From: Sarcophilus harrisii
Lineage: Eukaryota > Chordata > Mammalia > Dasyuromorphia > Dasyuridae
Direction: 5' to 3'
DNA: 64,000 nt
Assembly: GCF_902635505.1 (NCBI RefSeq)
Contig: NC_045430.1
Span: 133,589,925 to 133,653,924, forward strand
Part shown: one piece after another, positions 1 through 11,894 of the stretch
Position numbering within the stretch: position 1 is the first letter of the stretch
Layout: the number at the start of each line of letters is the position of its first letter
Made by a program: the position numbers and the translations under genes
The notes under the pieces: generated by a model
The model's database searches: none
What the model was told of the DNA's origin: nothing
What the model saw: only the letters and a program-made list of their open reading frames with translations

Positions 1-158
1 AAAATAACTTAGTAGTTTTCTAGTCATCTACAGGAGTACTTCTAGGTAACAGTGCCAGTCAAGTAGCCATCTCATCATGGCTCCAACCTGGTACTTTGGA
101 GTCAGTTTAGCAAGGTTAGTAAAATGTGTCCCCGGAGCCCACTGCCAACATGTAGCAC

Positions 159-629
159 ATGGGCTTCCAGGGCTTCTCCAGAGTTGGCTGCCTCACTCTC
201 CAGGCCCACTTTTCGGCAAGTTCCCTCTCTACCAAACAAAATTTGTACAGACATAGTTATAGTCACCAGGTCTTGGCCTTGGAAACCACCCAACCTTCTG
301 TGGAGGAGTCAGCCCTCAAGTTGCCAAGCCCACAGAGTGCTTTATTGGCCTCCCAACATCCATCCCAGGCTTTCTCCCAAAGCCAGGCTTACTCAGCCTT
401 GGCCTCATGCCTATCAATGAACCACTCACAAGTAGCACCATCTAACTTGATGCCAAAGTCTTCCTTACACTCTCCCTGTAACTCATGCCCATCTGGCCTT
501 CTAGCCAGACATGCGGTCCTTGGACCTGGTTCCACAGCAATTAGTCCCGAGAAGGAGGAAGCAACTGACTCCCGGAAATATACTGAGACCACACAGAGCT
601 TCCCCCAAGTCTTCATTGTTGCAACTTGA
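159..629 (+). other. Long open frame upstream of, and overlapping, the MSANTD7-like exon
   Basis: A 156-codon frame in a different phase overlaps the first 119 bases of the 511 frame. It is rich in Ser, Gln, Ala and Pro and has no domain I recognise. It may be 5' untranslated sequence, an upstream frame, part of an alternative N-terminus, or chance. Confidence 0.25.
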
Positions 630-1231
630 TGCTCAGGAGCCTTCAACAGTTTCCCATTCCACAATGGCCACTACCAATAGCAGTGCGGGCATCCGCTGGT
701 CCAGACAGGAGACACGTACTCTTCTGGCCATACTGGGTGAGGCAGAGTACATTCAGCGCCTCCAGACTGTCCACCATAATGCCGATGTCTATCAGGCTGT
801 GTCAAAACGAATGCACCAGGAAGGTTTCCGACGCACAGAACGTCAGTGCCGCTCCAAGTTTAAAGTTTTGAAGGCTTTATATTTAAAGGCTTATGTTGCT
901 CATGCCACCAGTATGGGTGACCCTCCACACTGCCCATTTTATGATACACTGGATCAGCTTCTCCGAAATCAGGTAGTGACTGACCCAGATAATTTAATGG
1001 AGGATGCTGTCTGGACCAAGCAATGTGATCAGAACTTAGTAGCCTCTGACCTCCCAGGGGAAGAGGGAAACAGCAACTTGAAGGCAAAGAGGAATCAGGC
1101 AGCAGATCATCAGACTATCTTGAGAGCAGCTAAGGAATCAGATGAGAATTGTCACCTAAGTGTGGGAATCGGTAACCAGCTGCCTGAAACCGGTGACCTT
1201 GAGGATTCCTGGGATGAAGCCTCAGGTGCAG
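511..1231 (+). CDS. MSANTD7: MSANTD7-like coding exon 1 (SANT domain)
   Basis: An in-frame TAG at 502-504 closes the frame upstream, so translation starts at 511 or 664 unless a splice acceptor brings in an upstream exon. Acceptor-like sites TTGATGCTCAG (ending 636) and CCTTCAACAG (ending 650) both precede ATG 664, so the exon may begin there. A second usable donor, CTCAG|GTGCAG after 1225, is in the same phase and would drop two codons. Confidence 0.65.
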
Positions 1232-2276
1232 GTAACTCCCAAGAGTGAGAAAATATTGGGGTCCTACAGTGCCATGGTCTTAAGGATGCCAGGGCATGGC
1301 TGGGGAGTGGGGTTCTGCCATGGTCCTCAAGCCTAGTGAATCATTGGTTTGGGGATGGGTGGGCATCTGAACTGTTGGCTTCAAAAGCCCCGTGGGCTTG
1401 GGTCTGTCATCACAGATTGGGACTCTGAACCCCCCAAAAGAAGAAAAGTTCTATGTAAACCCAAAGTCATGGTAGCATTATTTCTTTAGATAACTGAAAA
1501 GAATTTTTAGTTTTGAATTCACAGTTTAGATAGGTAAGAAGAGGGGGTCCTGATGGTTGGGGAGAGATTGTATAGGCATAGTTACATTATCCTCACAGCT
1601 CCAAAAGTCAGGCTGAATTCCCTCAATTGAAGTGAAAAGGGCTCCTCCTAGCAGCTATGTAGTGGTCATTTGCGGCTATTTTCTGCTGCTGGCTTCAAAG
1701 CATTACCTTAGCAGGAAAGTCCACTTTGCAACATTGTTGCTTTGTTTTGCAGGCTGCTCTCAAGCGATCCCCAGCTACAGCAGCTCCCACAGCCTTTACA
1801 GAGGTGCAGTTGCTCCCTGTCATAGCAGCACTGTGACCAGAGTGGGTGTGTCCTGTGAGCCGGGTCCCTGCGCCAGCACCAGCCGCAACACCCTTGGTAT
1901 AGCCTCCACACAACAGCCCCAAGCCTCTTCCTCTAGAATCCATCTTGTTTCTGGTGGGGATGGGACTTTCACCAACCAACCACCTCCAAGGTGGGCACGA
2001 CGTAGAAGGCGTTCAGTGGCCAGGACCATTGCTGCTGAGTTGGCAGAAAACAGGAGACTGGCACGAGAACTTTCCAAGCGTGAGGAAGAAAAACTGGACA
2101 GGTTGATTGCTATTGGTGAGGAGGCCAGTGCCCAGCAAGACACAGCCAATGAGCTCCGCAGGGATGCTGTAATTGCAGTCAGACGTTTGGCTACAGCAGT
2201 AGAAGAAGCAACTGGTGCTTTTCAGCTAGGACTGGAAAAATTGCTTCAGAAGCTAATTTCGAGCACCAAAAGTTAG
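511..2276 (+). CDS. MSANTD7: Myb/SANT-like DNA-binding domain protein (MSANTD7-like), two coding exons
   Basis: I read this as join(511 or 664..1231, 1753..2276). The N-terminal half is a Myb/SANT-like domain: it starts IRWSRQETRTLLAILG and continues through VYQAVSKRMHQEGFRRTERQCRSKFKVLKALY to CPFYDTLDQLLRNQ, the trihelix pattern of transposase-derived MSANTD proteins. The first exon ends G|GTAACT after 1231 and the second begins after TTTGTTTTGCAG at 1752; the two phases join in frame (WDEASGAG-CSQAIPS). The C-terminal half has a five-arginine patch, then a Glu/Arg/Leu-rich helix (AELAENRRLARELSKREEEK) that looks like a coiled coil. Length is 414 residues from ATG 511 or 363 from ATG 664, which has the better Kozak context (A at -3, G at +4). 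Function is unknown beyond likely DNA binding. The symbol rests on domain type and the HSPA14 location from memory; no alignment was run. HSPA14 exons for residues 1-74 are not in the window, so the gene sits in an HSPA14 intron. Confidence 0.72.
1753..2276 (+). CDS. MSANTD7: MSANTD7-like coding exon 2 (basic patch and predicted coiled coil)
   Basis: The acceptor is TTGCTTTGTTTTGCAG, ending at 1752. The first two bases complete a glycine codon begun in the previous exon. The frame stays open to TAG at 2274-2276. The stretch from about 1990 encodes WARRRRRSVARTIAAEL and then a charged helix to the C-terminus. Confidence 0.7.
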
Positions 2277-2540
2277 GGGCCTGTTGTAAGAAAGTTATTC
2301 CTTAAAGTAGTAGTAGTAACATCTGCTTTCTAATGGCTGTCCTCAAGTGTTCCCTGACATCTTTTCTTATAAGCAGCTGGCCCTCAGAGGGAAGATGAAC
2401 CATATATTTGTGGAGCAACAGGAATACATACACAGGCCAGTTCCTTTCCCAAAAGCCCATTACTAGTTAATGGAGGACTCTCCAGAAATATGTGGGCCAG
2501 CATGGTATTTAGAAAAGTCTGGGGCTGGAAGTTAGGAATT

Positions 2541-2752
2541 CTCTAGTCCTGCTTCTGTCACTGAATTCCTGTGTCCCCAAGTTCTTAGGCTATTCATATC
2601 ATCTCCCTGTGCATCAATACCCTGATATGTACAAAGGGGAATAATAATACCTGTCGTACCTACCTCACAGGGTTGTTGTGAGGCACAAATGGATAAGTAG
2701 ATGTGAAAGCATTTAGAAAAGTAAACTGTAAATGTAAGGTATTATTAATAAA
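2541..2752 (+). repeat. MIR SINE, sense strand
   Basis: It reads through the MIR core and 3' part: a CACTGAATTCCTGTG-type segment, then a TACCTACCTCACAGGGTTG segment, then GTGAGG and the AATAAATG end. It lies in the presumed 3' UTR of the MSANTD7-like gene. Confidence 0.75.
2747..2752 (+). terminator. Candidate polyadenylation signal AATAAA for the MSANTD7-like gene
   Basis: This is the first canonical AATAAA after the stop at 2276, giving a 3' UTR of about 0.5 kb. It falls at the 3' end of the MIR copy. T- and GT-rich sequence follows at about 2845-2890, a little further away than is usual. Confidence 0.4.
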
Positions 2753-3075
2753 TGTGACCTGGAATGAGGCACATTAGATTGCCAGGTATAAAAATGTGGT
2801 TATTAACAGTAACCTCATTCTTTTGAGCCCTGCACCCATCACTTGTTTTTTTGTTGTTGTTGGGTATTTTGTTTGTTTTTTGTTTTTTTTTCCTACTTGA
2901 CTGCTATATAAAGAGTGATTCCTTGGTTGGGCTTTTTTTTTTTAATCCTACAATCATACAACTAATATGGTTGCAAACAACATGTACCCTTTTGAATACA
3001 TTTTTTCACTGCTATAATTATATCATGTCTTGACATGTAATACAAACTGTAGCAGCCAAATTAGCTTCTTTCCCA

Positions 3076-3104
3076 CCCCCCCCCCCCCCCCCCCCCCCCC
3101 CCCC
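3076..3104 (+). repeat. Poly-C homopolymer, 29 bases
   Basis: An uninterrupted run of 29 C, followed directly by six T. Such a run can form an i-motif on this strand and a G-quadruplex on the other. The length is also prone to sequencing error. Confidence 0.9.
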
Positions 3105-4149
3105 TTTTTTAATTCAGCTAATTCCTATTGTACCACTAAGGGGGTTAAATTAATGACTGACAGGGAACTGCAATAGTGTGATGTCATGTTTCCATATTGA
3201 TGAATGATTCTATGGTGAAATGAAATATTGAATGTTATATAAAATTTTAGATGTAAGTAAATACCTTGCATTTCATATTATGTAGTTCCTTTACTTTATG
3301 TGCATAAGTATATATTAGTAATTATCCTAATTTGGTTTGTTAACCATTCAAGCTTTCTAGAAACAAATGATTTGGATTGTTAGTTTCCCTGCTCTGCTTC
3401 AAGCTGATTTCATTTTTCTAGGCTAGCAGCTTTTCTGTCTAGTTGTGTGTTAGAGGGCATGCCTTGGAAAACTTCCCAAATTAGGGAACCTGTTAAAATT
3501 ATGCTTTCTTCATTGTTGGTTCACTTAGTTGAATGGCCATTAATGAACGAAAGCAGAGTAAATCTCCTGCACCTTTTAGAAATGAAGTGGATGGAGACTT
3601 GGGAACAGATTACTGTTCTTTTGAAGCACAGACCCTAAAGCAAATCTTTTTGTCATTTCTCTGTAATATTTAATAGGCCTTGAATATACATTTATAGGAG
3701 ACCAAGAGATTGTAAAAACAAAACAAAATATTTTGGGGTGATGTGCCTATATCTAAATTTACTTTCCAAAAGGAAACTATTATCTACAATCACTAAACCT
3801 AACTAAAGCTTTTATATTTTGTGAATTAATTTAGGAGATTATTTTTGTTTTTCTTTTTGAGGGGGCAGGAGGGAGAAGGAAGAGGTGGTGATATATACAA
3901 GAAGCTTCTTAAATTGCTGAGGCTTTCCAGAATTTTCAATAGTGTGTGGCAGGGGAGGGGGAAAAAATGGCTTAAGTATCTGCCTGAAAACTGGGGGGGA
4001 GGGAAAGGGACATTGCAGAGGACAGGGACTGTCCAAAACCCCTCCAAAGACAAGGTGAGAACATTCAGTGCAAGTTTAGCTTGTTGGAGAGATAGAAGAC
4101 CTGCAGACTACTATGATAAATGTGATCTAATGAATGTGGGAGGAAAGCT

Positions 4150-4330
4150 AGTATAGTGGAGAGAGCTCTAGAATAGGAACCTGGAGATTTCAGCTTTATT
4201 CTTGGTTCTTAACCTTATGTTAGCTTTGTACCCTTGGACACTTAATCTTTCTGTATCATCTTCATCTACACAGTGTTGAAGTTGGATTTGAAAAGTTTTG
4301 AAAGATTTTTTCCAGCTCTTGTTATGATTC
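4150..4330 (+). repeat. MIR-related SINE, sense
   Basis: Reads TAGTGGAGAGAGCTCTAGA at the 5' part, then a degraded tRNA-unrelated core ending CTTAATCTTTCTGTATCATC, the order of a MIR copy. Confidence 0.55.
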
Positions 4331-4904
4331 AAATGTAAACAAAAATTAATGAAATTTTAGCTTTTGCAGTAAAAATGTAATACATATTTGAAAAATTGTT
4401 TTAAATTAACTTTTAAAGGGCAGTGAAGGAGAATTTAATTTAATATTTACTAAGGCACTGATCTCTTAAATTCTATATAAAACATCAAAGATATCATCCC
4501 TACTTTCAAAGAATAAAGGTGATGAATTATTCATTTTTAGACCACTTTTTAAAAATTCTTTTTGAGAGCCCTCATGTGGAAGTAAATAAATCTGAAGAAG
4601 CCAGCATTAAGTGGACTTCCCTGATATAAAGAGCTCAGCCTTTGGCATGCTAAGCTGTTGGTAGTGAAACAGGGCTATCATTGATATTGAGTAAGAACAT
4701 AGGTGAAGGTGTAGAGCTACAACTAAGAAGTACTATCATGGATATGCTAACTGACAGCCAAACAAAGTTAGGCAAGTGGTGTTCATAAAAGGTATAGGTC
4801 TCAGGAGTACTTTTTGCTAGAGGTGTATATGTTGGAAGTTATTGAAGGAGTGAAGAGAAGAATATGCAGATAATCAAGAGAGAATAGTATCTTTAAACGG
4901 TAAG

Positions 4905-5115
4905 GATGTGACCAGGAATCAGGTTTTTGCCTGCCTCGTCCCATCTCATTACATAATTGTAGGCATGTTATTTTACCACTCAGTGCCTGAGGGTCCTCAT
5001 CTGTGAAAGGGGGATAAACAATAAATAATAACTGTCCTACCTCACAGGGCTGTTGTGAGGATCCTATGAAATAATGAATTTGAAAGCGCTTTGAACAGTT
5101 AAAAGCACTATATAA
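4905..5115 (+). repeat. MIR SINE, sense
   Basis: Contains CCTCATCTGTGAAAGGGGG, then CCTACCTCACAGGGCTGTTG and GAGGATCC, then GAAAGCGCTTTGAACAG. These are hallmark MIR 3' segments in the right order. Confidence 0.8.
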
Positions 5116-7245
5116 CTGTAAAGGATTGGTGAAATTAGAGACCCATAGCACATCAGTGGTGTATGCCAAGCCTGTGGGCAATGACTATATATGTAGGCAA
5201 AGCCTACGGAGAGGGAGGAAGAGAATCCTCTCCATCCATTAAAGGTTGGGGGAGATGGGCCAGAACTGACTTCCTTTCTGCCTTCCAGAAACCATGATGT
5301 GCATGAGGTGCTCTTTGTACCAACCCCCATAGTCTGTTTTTTTTTTTTTTTTCTGTTTAATAACTGAATCCTGATGTGAACAAATAAAGTTTTTACTTGT
5401 ATACAGTTGTGGCCAATCCACTGCTTCCTTAGATATTCATAATCATTCCTTTATCTTCTCCATCCCTGCTTCCTTTGTCACTTACCTTTCTGTGTGTATC
5501 CACAAGAGGTAGTCATGCTTCTTCCAAAAGGCAGGTGAGAGGAGCAAGTTCTTCATATGATTGTTGAGAAACAAGGGAAGTTGTCACTGTAAGTGCTTAT
5601 AAATTCTATGGAAATACTGCTCTTCCTGATTACGATAATTACCTCATTTGGATGATAGATGGCCAGTTTTTTATGTCATAAGCTTAAAATTAGAATATGG
5701 ATCACCTCTGTTGATTAAATTTTCAAAACAAGCTTTTCAGTCTCAGACTATATGTGTGCCTTAAGCACAAAAATTTTAATTCTAGTCGCTACATTTTTCA
5801 GGATTCAAGACCAGATCTTGTTAGGTGGATATCTTGATTATAACTGAGCATATTAACTGATGCAGAATCTTTTCTTAGGTCTAAGAATGAAGTTTAAGTA
5901 TATTGTCTTTTATTGACAGATTTTCATGACTAAGGAAATTAGGGGATTTCGGATTATACAGTAATTCCTTTTGGCAATACAAATGAATTCAGGACTCATG
6001 AATTCACCAAATCCTACTTTGCTGCCTCTATCTGACATACACTTTCTATGCATAACTTGACATTCAAAATTTATTTCAATGTCTATCTTAATATTTTGTC
6101 CTTTGAGCATCCTAAGTGCCAATTTAGCCATGCAACTTTAGTTTCAAGTTTGTTTTTTTCATTATTGTAGATAGGCACGTTTAATAGAGAAGGATCAGAA
6201 AGAGAAAAGAATAGAGAGAACTTAAGAAAATGAGAGTAGAAGAAATTGGAACAATTAAGTGATGAGATGATTTAATTAAGTTTGTCCAAGGGGACTAGAT
6301 TTCACTGGGTTTTGAAAGTCATTTGTTCTTTGGCAATTGAATCACTTCATGAGTAGCTGCTTTGATCAATCCTTTAGACTTCACTTTTAAAAAATATATA
6401 TATAATAACCATAATCACCTCACAGGATGATCTCTGGGTTGCAAAAATAACTCTTAGGATATTTCTGCCTGAGTACTAGGATATACCCCATTTCTGTCTT
6501 CAAAAGTGAAGAAAACACTTTCAGATGTTTCACTGGTCTCATTGATTCCTGATGTTTTCATTGTTTCAATCTGAAAAGAGGTATTGAGTACCTCCTACCT
6601 ATAGGGCATTTTTTGACTCTTGCCCATCTTTTTTTCTGACTTGTGTTTGCTTCTCTCTCTTTTTTCCTCATCATGTATTTGCCTGCATTCTTCGGTCTGC
6701 CATCCTGTCACATTTTCTACATAGGTACAGGTATATAGGTTTGTTGCTTCTCTCATAATTTCGGGGTTCTTTTTGCAATGTTCAGATGCTTAAGTAAGCA
6801 AATATGGTAGATCAAAGTAGGTTTGATGGCATGGGCTGCAACCATAGATTCTGTAGCCTTTTTCCATCTTAAATTTTTGTTGTTGTTTTGGGACCATGGG
6901 ATTGAAGGTAAAAAGCTTATGATATTACAGGTTATCAATGGGAAAAAAATTTATCCCCCTACATAAATTGCACTCCTCATAGCATAGTCAGAACAGGACA
7001 TAAATTTTCTATTGTAACTAAATTATAAAGATTACGCTTTTTTTTTGATCTTGCTATAATAACAATTGTTAAATAGCATGTTTTGTTTAATCATCCTAAT
7101 CTTAATTTCTTATAAAATTTGGAGGATGTTGAATTATCTTCTTAATAAATTGTCATTATTAAAATTCAGTGATATCAGGAATAATATTATTTTTAATCTA
7201 TTTTTATAATTTGGACTTTATAGCATTTTTTTCTTACATTCACAG

Positions 7246-7294
7246 CCCTGATGACCTACGAGTGCAGAAATACATCACAGAAAGTAAATGTCCA
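7246..7294 (+). CDS. HSPA14: HSPA14 coding exon, residues about 75-90
   Basis: Acceptor TTACATTCACAG, donor CCA|GTGAGT. One base completes a codon, then [16 protein letters not shown]. Human has a similar QKYIAESK at this point. Confidence 0.88.
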
Positions 7295-10200
7295 GTGAGT
7301 ATAATCCTGTTATTCTCAGAATACAAGATAATTTTGATTGTTCATCACATACACCTTTTTTCAGAATATTGCATTTTTTTTTGAAGAAAAATTATTTTAT
7401 TGTTTAACTTAATTATTTTTCCTTATAGATCATTGAAAAAAATGGAAAATTCCAATATGAAATAGATACTGGAGAAGAAACCAAGCTTGTTAATCCAGAA
7501 GATGTTGTAAAACTTATATTTAGTAAAATGAAAGGTAAATACAATAGAACTTTCTCAAATAAGTGGGCTTTAATTGACAGAAAGTCATTTTTGAACTGTA
7601 TGAGAGATAGTAGCTTAGTTGAAAAAACATAGAACTAAGATTTGGATAACCTTATTTCTAAATCTTAGCTCTACCACAAAAATAGCTGGGTGGTCTTCAA
7701 CAAGTTGCTTCACATTCTTAAACCTCTGTGAAAGATCTTTTTCAGCTTAAATGTTATTATTTGATGGGTTTGGGGAGGTAGAACTGCTTTCCTGGCACTC
7801 AAACAATGATGAAATATTGTATTTACTTGTTTGGAATCCAGATCTCTTAAAGCAAATTTATTTTTATAATGGCTAATGCCAAAGGCCCATCATCTGGAAA
7901 AGCTGGGAGAAAAAATCAGATTATAGGGAGATAATGTATGAACTGTAAAAAAGTGATTTGTTAAGGAAGCATTTGACATTACAGCTATCTGGTGTTAGTT
8001 CACTTTTAGTATAATATGTTTTTTAAATGTGTGTGTGAACAGAAACTGCACAGTCTACCTTGGGCTCGGATGTCAGTGATGTAGTTATTACTGTCCCGTT
8101 TGATTTTGGAGAAAACCAAAAGAATGCACTTGGGTGAGTAGAATATGAGGTGTTTAATTTTTTGGTTAATTAAAGGAGTTAAAAACTCTTGGGATTACAT
8201 TTTTTAAAATTTACATAGTTGAAGATAAAATCAAATTTGAATCTAATGTCAGCAGGATCATTAATGATCCTTATTTTCTAATTTTAGTAAAATGTCAATA
8301 TAAAGTTAGACATCGTTAAGTATTTGATTTGATACCACTTTTTTAACTACTGTCTTATTTTGGTCCTTTATATAGATTTTATTTCATGTTTTAAAGTTTT
8401 TTATGGAACCATACAGGAAAAAAATAGAGTGCTTTTACATCACCTCTTAATCTTGTTGAGTTTTAGATCTATAAAGTAAGGCGCCAATTAGTTTTAGGTA
8501 AATGTAATCAGAGGTTACACACAGTTCTGCAGGGGTAGAGTTCCACATTCCAAAGCCTCAAAAGACAAATATTTACCAATCAGTCTTTTTTTTTTTTTTT
8601 TTAATTCTCTGCTTTTTTAAATTATTGACAAGATTTGTATTAAAATTGTTTTAATTCCAGTTCAAAGTTAAGAGTTTAAGCATTTTGAAAAATCTGTTTT
8701 CATTTTCAAGAGAGTAAACTTAACTTCCTGAGCATTAAAGTAGATTGTGGAGCAATTCTGAGCAGAAAAAAATCTAGTTTCATGTAGCAGCATGTGTATC
8801 TCATGTACTTCCCGCCTTACACACACTTAGTAGGATTTTTTTTTTCCAATTACATGTAAATACATTTTTGAACATTTATTGTTACAAGATTTTTATTTCA
8901 ACTTTTTTTCCATCCCTCCTCTGTCTCTAAGACAGCAAGCAATCTGACAAAGGTTATACGTGTACAGTCATAATAAACATTTCCACACTAGTTAAACTCA
9001 TGTACTTTTGTATATTACTACTTAAGACAGGTATATCTTGTTTTAGAGCAGTCTTAAAATGTCAAATAACAATTTAGTGCATTTTGCTTTTCATTTTTAT
9101 GTCCTATTTGTGAAATATTAAGAGATAATCACATAAAATCTTTATCATACTTAGAAATGTTAATAGTTGAATAATTTCTAAATGATACTGAATACAATGA
9201 AAGCAAATTGTTCACAGAGAAGCAGCTGGGGCAGCTGGATTTAATGTTTTGCGGTTAATTCATGAACCATCAGCAGCTCTCCTTGCTTATGGAATTGGAC
9301 AAGATTCTCCCACAGGGAAAAGGTAAATTATATTAAAGTTATAAATATTCTCTGAGAAAAATGTTTACATACTGGCATTTGTATCTAAAGTTATTGTCAC
9401 TTAGGTGCAAGGACCTTGTGGTCCTTTTGGTGAGAATTTTTCTAACAAGTAATCTCCATAATAAATAGGAGCAGAAGTATAAAATGAGAATTCAGCAATC
9501 CTGGCTAATCTTATATTTCCCTTCCTTGGATTTCTCAAGTCTGTACTTTTTTTTTTTTTTTTTTTTTTTTTTTGAGGAAGAACTGGTATTGTAGGTATTA
9601 CTAAGCTTCTACTTGGTGCTGAAATTCTAATTTACTCCTAATCAGTCTATAAGTCATAGGCACTTTTTAATAAATTTGGCTTGACTTGAGATAAAAAGAA
9701 AAATCAACATCAGATTCTGGCACATGTTTTAATGGTACAATGTTCAAAAGAATCTATGTTTATATTAGTTTTTTGAGAATAGTTTGGTCCTGATTTAGGC
9801 AACTGCAACCATATCTATTCAGATATCTGTCTGAGCCAATGGGCCAATTCTTTTATCTCACTCATTTCTTATTGGAATATTATAAACTGAATACCAGTGT
9901 CAATATAATACTTGGAACTAGATTGGCACTAGATTAATATATAATGGCATGCTAGTATATATTATATATTATGCATATGTTTTATATGTTGTATTATTAA
10001 TGGTAAAGTTATATATATGGCACTAATTTACTCTGATCTTTTTTTAGTTATATTTAGTTTAAAATTGTATTTATGGTTTAGCCAACAACCTGACATTGTT
10101 ATTGTAGTAGTGAGGTTTTCCATTATACTTTTATTGGCATTAGCCCCTTTATTTTTAACTATGATATCATATAGGAAGATTCTAGTGAAAAATTTTCTTT

Positions 10201-11828
10201 TTTACTGGAGATGAGATTTCTAGATTTTATTTTACACAAACTTGTATTTACTTATATTACATTCTCAATTTAAACTATTCAGATTAGAAAACACCATTTT
10301 TCATCATAACAAAGTAGAAAGAACACTGGACCAAAAGGTCTTGATTTGGGTCTTGTTTTTGCCTCTCTCCAGCTGTATAATCTTCTGCACATTCATCCAA
10401 AAAATCTTATTTTGAGATAGTACCTCTTCCAACTCTAAAGTACTGGTTCTTTTTTTTTTTTTTACACGAAAAAGACCAATTTTGCTTAAATTCCTCACAG
10501 TCAATACTCCTGAATATATTGTTCCTCTACTGCTCATATAACCAGTTGGTTGGCATATATGTCTCCAAAGCTGAAGACCTTCTTGTCCCTTTGAGTACTT
10601 CAGAACATTCCTTGCTAGTTTCTGACTCTGAAAAAGGAGGTGTAAAGCTCCTAAGTTTAAATGTCAATTGACTGGCATTTTGACGTTCCCAAATCTGTTG
10701 AGGGGATGTGAAATTCTACTCATCACTGAAGACTGTCAGATACTTACTACAAAGTTATTTGTAGAATAATAATCAAAACTAAGAATAGTAGATAGCAATT
10801 ACAGTCAGTTTTTTCATTTGTAAAATATGAATAATATTCTATTTAAATATAAAATCATGAGGGAAACATTTTGTGCTTTTTTTCTCAATAATAAAAAATA
10901 GTAATTCTTGATAATTCATGTATTTAAATTTTTTTTTTTTTTTTAAGTAATGTCTTGGTCTATAAACTTGGAGGAACATCCTTATCTATTAGTGTCATAG
11001 AAGTGAATAGTGGAATGTACCGTGTTCTTGCCACAAATACTGATGACAGCATAGGTGGTGTATATTTTACAGAAGCCTTGGCCCAGTATTTAGCTTCAGA
11101 GTTTCACAGGTAAGTCCTGATTATATGTATTGTATTCCTTTTTGTCTGAAAGCATTATTTTAGCAATTTAAATTAGTTGATATAAACTGCCATGCTGTAA
11201 GGAAGAAAGGATTTTCGGAGCTCTCAGACCCTTGACAAATTCCTGTTCTGAACTTTAGTGCTCAATACCGCCAACTAGTGGAAGAACTGACAATCATTAC
11301 TACACACCCTTAGGCCAGAATTTCTATTCTCTTGCAAAAAGATAATCATGACATTTTTACTCTTTGAGTTTGCTTTGGTGCTATCAAAAATGTATACTAA
11401 ACTATCCTTGGGTTTTGGATAGATCTCATTGTAATGGACAAGGGTAAAAATATTGGAATCTAATAAGGCGTGCACTATGCTAGAACATGTGACAGTATTG
11501 TTGAAGGTACTTTGTATTTTGAATGTGTTGGGCTATTTTGATTTGATTTCAACAGATCATGGTAAATGAAAAAAAAATCAATAAAAAGCTTGAATGTACA
11601 AAATCTTTCCATAAAGTAGAATTGAAATGAAAAAATTTTTTGTAGCGTTTCTGGTGTCTAGTGTTCCTTTATTTCTCTTCTAGGCTCTTAGTGGGGTCAA
11701 AATAGGAAATGGGCCAAGTAACAAAGTAGTTAGCAGAACTTGGAAGGGATAGGAAGAATTGGAAGAATTGGAAGTGGGTGGGATACCAGAACATCATAGA
11801 GATCTCAGGTGTACAATGCTTTCACTTT

Positions 11829-11894
<66 letters not shown>

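Larger units (their letters stand above)
2277..7245 (+). other. HSPA14 intron / sequence downstream of the MSANTD7-like gene
   Basis: No HSPA14 exon for residues before about 75 could be found here. The stretch holds the MIR above, a 29-base C run, further MIR copies at about 4150-4330 and 4905-5115, and simple A/T runs. Open frames inside it show no domain and some overlap MIR. Confidence 0.55.

Noticed and set aside
4801-5330. Minus-strand open frames of about 126 and 88 codons
   Set aside because: They overlap a sense MIR and show no domain or splice context.
2277-7245. Missing HSPA14 5' exons (residues 1-74)
   Set aside because: I searched for coding sequence resembling the N-terminal ATPase strands and found none, so they are placed left of the window.
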